From contig LLEY01000016.1 of assembly GCA_001414485.1 (NCBI GenBank), forward strand, positions 248,001 to 312,000: DNA of 64,000 nt. Direction: 5' to 3'. The position numbers and the translations under genes are program-made. Below the pieces are notes generated by a model. That model saw only the letters and a program-made list of their open reading frames with translations. It was not told the origin of the DNA and did no database searches. The stretch comes from Calycina herbarum. Its lineage: Eukaryota > Ascomycota > Leotiomycetes > Helotiales > Pezizellaceae. This document shows, piece by piece, positions 61,383 to 64,000 of the stretch. Positions within the stretch are counted from its first letter, which is position 1. Each line of letters starts with the position of its first letter.

Positions 61383-61990
61383 GTACTAGGGGCCGCGGAA
61401 GTAAATACTATAGGAGTAAAAGCGTAGCTGTGATACGTTATAGGTTATAAAGAGTGAAAAAGTTGAATAAGATACTCGTTATACGTCCGTTTGTAGTTAC
61501 GTAATATATTCGTTTAATATTAAAGGTGAATAATATAGTAGATATTTATATTAAAGTCTTCTAGCCTTCTCTTCCCTTCTCTTTCAATAATAATAATAAT
61601 AGTAATAATAGTATATAAGTCTTCTTTAAAACCTAAACTATATAAAAAGGCGTTATAGGCTATAAACTAACAATTATAGACTATAGAATAGAGAATACAT
61701 ATACTACCGCCGCCGCCGCCGCTACTACCACCCGCGCTGCTGCTGCTGCTGCTACTTATATAGCTTCTCTACCGTTCCCTACCCTGCCCGCCCTCTCTTA
61801 CCGGCCTTTATAGACTATAATCTCTCTTATAGTACTAGTTACAGTCTGTTCTACTACCTTGTAGCCCGGCTGTATAATATCTACTACCTAGCCTACTAAC
61901 CTAGAGGCTTTACTTAGTTAATTAACCGGCTAAGTAAACACCCCCAGGTATATATACTATGCGGGTGGGTCTGGAGCGTAGAGTACGTGT
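61383..61990. other. Simple-sequence-rich region
   Basis: Contains an AAT-type microsatellite at about 61587-61610, a CCG run at 61706-61721 and a CTG run at about 61737-61756, in a patch that is less RIPed and more GC-rich than its surroundings. No gene recognised. Confidence 0.5.
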
Positions 61991-62569
61991 ATGTCGGTGC
62001 CTGGCTTCTTTAGACAAAGCTGTGTCAACTGCTATTACAGCAGTGAAGGACGCCGCTGCTCCCTCTATAAGTGAACTCTCTTACCTATTATAGACCGTAG
62101 CTGACTATTACGGATAAGACTAGCTAATATCGCGTCCGCTGCTCGTGTTACTGCTGCTGCCGCTACTGCTATAGCTGCTCCTGCTCCCGCCGCCGTAGCC
62201 TAGGTCGCTTCTTATAACCCTCTCCGCCGCTCTAGTACTAGTTCTAGTACTGTCCGCTCTAGGGCTGCCTATAAGTTAGATTTATAGCCTGTGAAAAGAT
62301 CTTACTAACGTAAAATAGCGCGGCGTACTAGCCGTGTCCGTAAGGCGCCTCGCTTAGCCTTCTAGAGAGCACGTCGTTTTATAGAGCTATATAAGAGGCT
62401 CGCGACTCTTTACGAAGAGGAGGCGGGGGTCTTAGAGGATAAGGAGGAGGAAGAGGAGATAGAGGAAGAAGAGGAGGAAGAAGAGGAGGAAGAAGAGGAG
62501 AAAGAGGAGAAGGAAGAGAGAGAGGAGGAGAGGGAGAGAGAGAGAGAGAGAGAGGGAGAGAACAGCTAG
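61991..62569 (+). pseudogene. Degraded ORF with Cys motif and a long acidic Glu tail
   Basis: Starts MSVPGFFRQSCVNCYYSSEG with a Cys spacing CxxC...RRC like that of small fungal repeat-borne proteins. It is then broken by TGA/TAG/TAA, and continues in frame as an Ala-rich stretch, a basic stretch RKIARRTSRVRKAPRLAF and a tail of about 45 residues that is almost all Glu, Lys and Arg, ending at TAG 62567-62569. The tail is encoded by a pure-purine tract (62434-62562). No known function. It lies antisense to and outside the helicase. Confidence 0.4.
62434..62562 (+). repeat. 129-bp purine-rich (GAGGAA)n tract
   Basis: Almost uninterrupted A/G on the plus strand, made of GAG/GAA triplets then GA dinucleotides. 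It encodes the acidic tail and could form triplex DNA. Confidence 0.8.
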
Positions 62570-62829
62570 TCTACTATAGAGTTATAAATCCTTTTCAAGG
62601 TCTGTTTACGTATATAATAATAGTTAGCAATAGGTTTTTTAGTCTATAAATCCTATCTAAGGTCCTATTTATAAGTATAATAAAAGAATACTATAAGATT
62701 TAAGTAATTATAAATATAAACTCGTAGTAATAAATAATAAAATAATACTTATAGACAAAGGTAGAGACGTATACAGCCTGTAAACACTAAAAGTAGTCTG
62801 TTATATAATCTAGGCAGTCCTAGTAATAT
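62570..62829. other. AT-rich spacer
   Basis: Contains an imperfect repeat of ATAAATCC...AAGGTC at about 62586-62605 and 62647-62667. No coding signal; it may hold the 3' end of the Helitron, but I could not fix a hairpin plus CTRR end. Confidence 0.4.
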
Positions 62830-64000
62830 AATCTAGCTCTCGATTATTAGACGTAATCGAGTTTATACTCTTAAAGCGGTTAAAATTAAATAAGGATTTA
62901 AATAAGAGGCTTGTAAGTGCTTTTACCTGCGAAACAGCTACGTATAATAATTCTAAGTAGTACTCTCTCTGATTTAAGTTTATTATAGCCTGTAGTAGGG
63001 TTAAGCTTTGACTTTTATAGACTATAATCGCATATCTAAGCTGTAACGGGAACTACGTCTATGAACAAACTATACTCTTATAGTTAAACTGCCGTGTTTA
63101 AGAGAAGACTAGTATAGTACCTATAGAGTAACCGGGAAAGCTAGGACCTATATAGTTATTAAACTGTATTAAGATTATAGATAGTAGCTGGTTTGTTTAC
63201 CGTCTATAATCCTATAATAAGTCTTTAATTATACCTATTAATCCGTTATATAGATAGATCGCTCGTAGACGAGTATTAATTAAAGAGAGTATCTTTAGAT
63301 CGATTATAGACTTCTTATCGATAATAAGGAACCGACAGACGGCGAAGAGAGCTTGTAAGGCTTAGAGGGTCCCGGTTAATAAGTTAGCTGTTTTCCCTTT
63401 TATAAGTAGCTGTAATAGGCTATAGAGTGTCTTCCTAGTGAAATTAAAGGCTGTAATACCTATAGGAGCGGCTTATAAGACTAGATTTAGGAGTCCAGCG
63501 TCTATAGTAAGTTCTTATAAGCGGGTATAAGCTTTTAAAAGAGTAAACGTCTTACCTAAACTAGCTACACCGTCGACGTTCAGTAGTAACAGAGGAGGGA
63601 ACGGTCTATAATAGCTTAACTTAGCTGTATAGTAGTTAACTACTATATCGTATAGCTTCCTCTACTCGTGGTTTAGTAGCAACGGATACGAATCGACTAT
63701 TATAGCTTACGTAATTAAGTGATCGGCTTTTATTTAATTCTATACTTCTAGTATAACAATCTAATAGCTGCTATAAATAGACTAGTTATACGAACGGTCG
63801 ATCTTATAAGCGCCTAACGTATCTAATAAGTCTATAAAGTCTAGTTCGCGGCCTAGCCGCCGGCGAGTAAACGCTTCAAAGTCTACAAGGGGTTGCTCTA
63901 TTCTATCCGTGTCTTATTCTTCTTCCTCGCTTACCTCGTCGCTCTCGTCGTCGCCCTCTTATAGCAGATCTATATAGAAGTCTAACAGGTGGTTATAAGA
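62830..64000 (-). pseudogene. Pif1-type helicase of a probable Helitron (C-terminal part, runs off the window)
   Basis: Superfamily-1 5'-3' DNA helicase domain as carried by Helitron Rep-helicases. The minus strand, with a few TAG stops, shows DGVASLGKTFTLLKAYTRL (Walker A, about 63578-63525), APIGITAFNFTRKTLYSLLQ (about 63470-63415), CRFLIIDKKSIIDLK (Walker B, about 63340-63300) and, near the end, LRYAIIVYKSQSLTLLQAII with INLNQREYY...YVAVSQVKAL (about 63030-62920). These are helicase motifs I, Ia/II and V/VI in order. GAGTGKT reads ASLGKT, DE.S reads DKKS and H of VHKSQG reads Y, all compatible with RIP. The Rep/HUH nuclease would lie beyond 64000, so Helitron versus a free Pif1-like gene is not settled. 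Confidence 0.7.

Noticed and set aside
60749..61387. Target site duplication of the TRIM-like element
   Set aside because: Flanks GTATA and GTACT share only three of five bases.

Overview
This window comes from a filamentous ascomycete (Pezizomycotina). The coding genes carry short introns of about 50-80 nt with GT...CTAAC/CTGAC...AG signals. The proteins are fungal types: a Fungal_trans_2-like regulator, an extended SDR reductase, a microsomal P450 and a STAND/NLR protein with TPR repeats. Most of the rest has been rewritten by a RIP-like process. CpA and TpG are nearly absent, TpA is in excess, and old coding frames are broken mainly by TAG/TAA where CAG, CAA or TGG would be expected. The DNA is therefore bipartite: gene islands with normal dinucleotide use (about 1-5680, 10630-11850, 14060-19990) inside AT-rich transposon graveyards.

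Layout. 688-2425 (-): six-exon regulator, 481 aa. 4007-5146 (-): three-exon NAD(P)-dependent reductase, 345 aa. 5684-10632: a RIP-mutated tyrosine-recombinase (DIRS-group) retrotransposon whose ends form split direct repeats. 11099-15117 (-): a P450 pseudogene carrying a 2588-bp TIR transposon with a TA target duplication, inserted inside one of its introns. 15936-19612 (+): an apparently intact 1152-aa NLR (Helo-like N-terminus, P-loop NTPase, TPR). 19754-20080: solo LTR. About 20960-29346: a degraded Ty3/Gypsy element holding two separate pogo/Fot1-type elements. 31716-31949: second solo LTR of the same family with a perfect duplication. 34050-35345: a Copia-like gag/protease relic abutting a relic of a second NLR type (WD40). 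40553-40959: foldback MITE. 47092-52467 (-): full-length Gypsy with 242-bp LTRs and TSD ACAAG. 60754-61382: tiny TRIM-like LTR element. 62830 to the window end (-): Pif1-type helicase of a probable Helitron, running off the edge.

How it fits together. The intact genes sit next to the mobile-element blocks rather than forming an obvious pathway. The P450 is dead or dying; the reductase and the P450 could once have served secondary or lipid metabolism, but nothing here proves a cluster. The intact NLR lies directly against the transposon block, and a RIP-degraded NLR fragment lies about 15 kb downstream, so this looks like a fast-evolving compartment where immune-type receptors are born and destroyed. 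Large AT-rich stretches (29347-31715, 31955-34050, 35345-40552, 40960-47086, 52473-60753) hold no gene I can name. I found no tRNA, rRNA or CRISPR.
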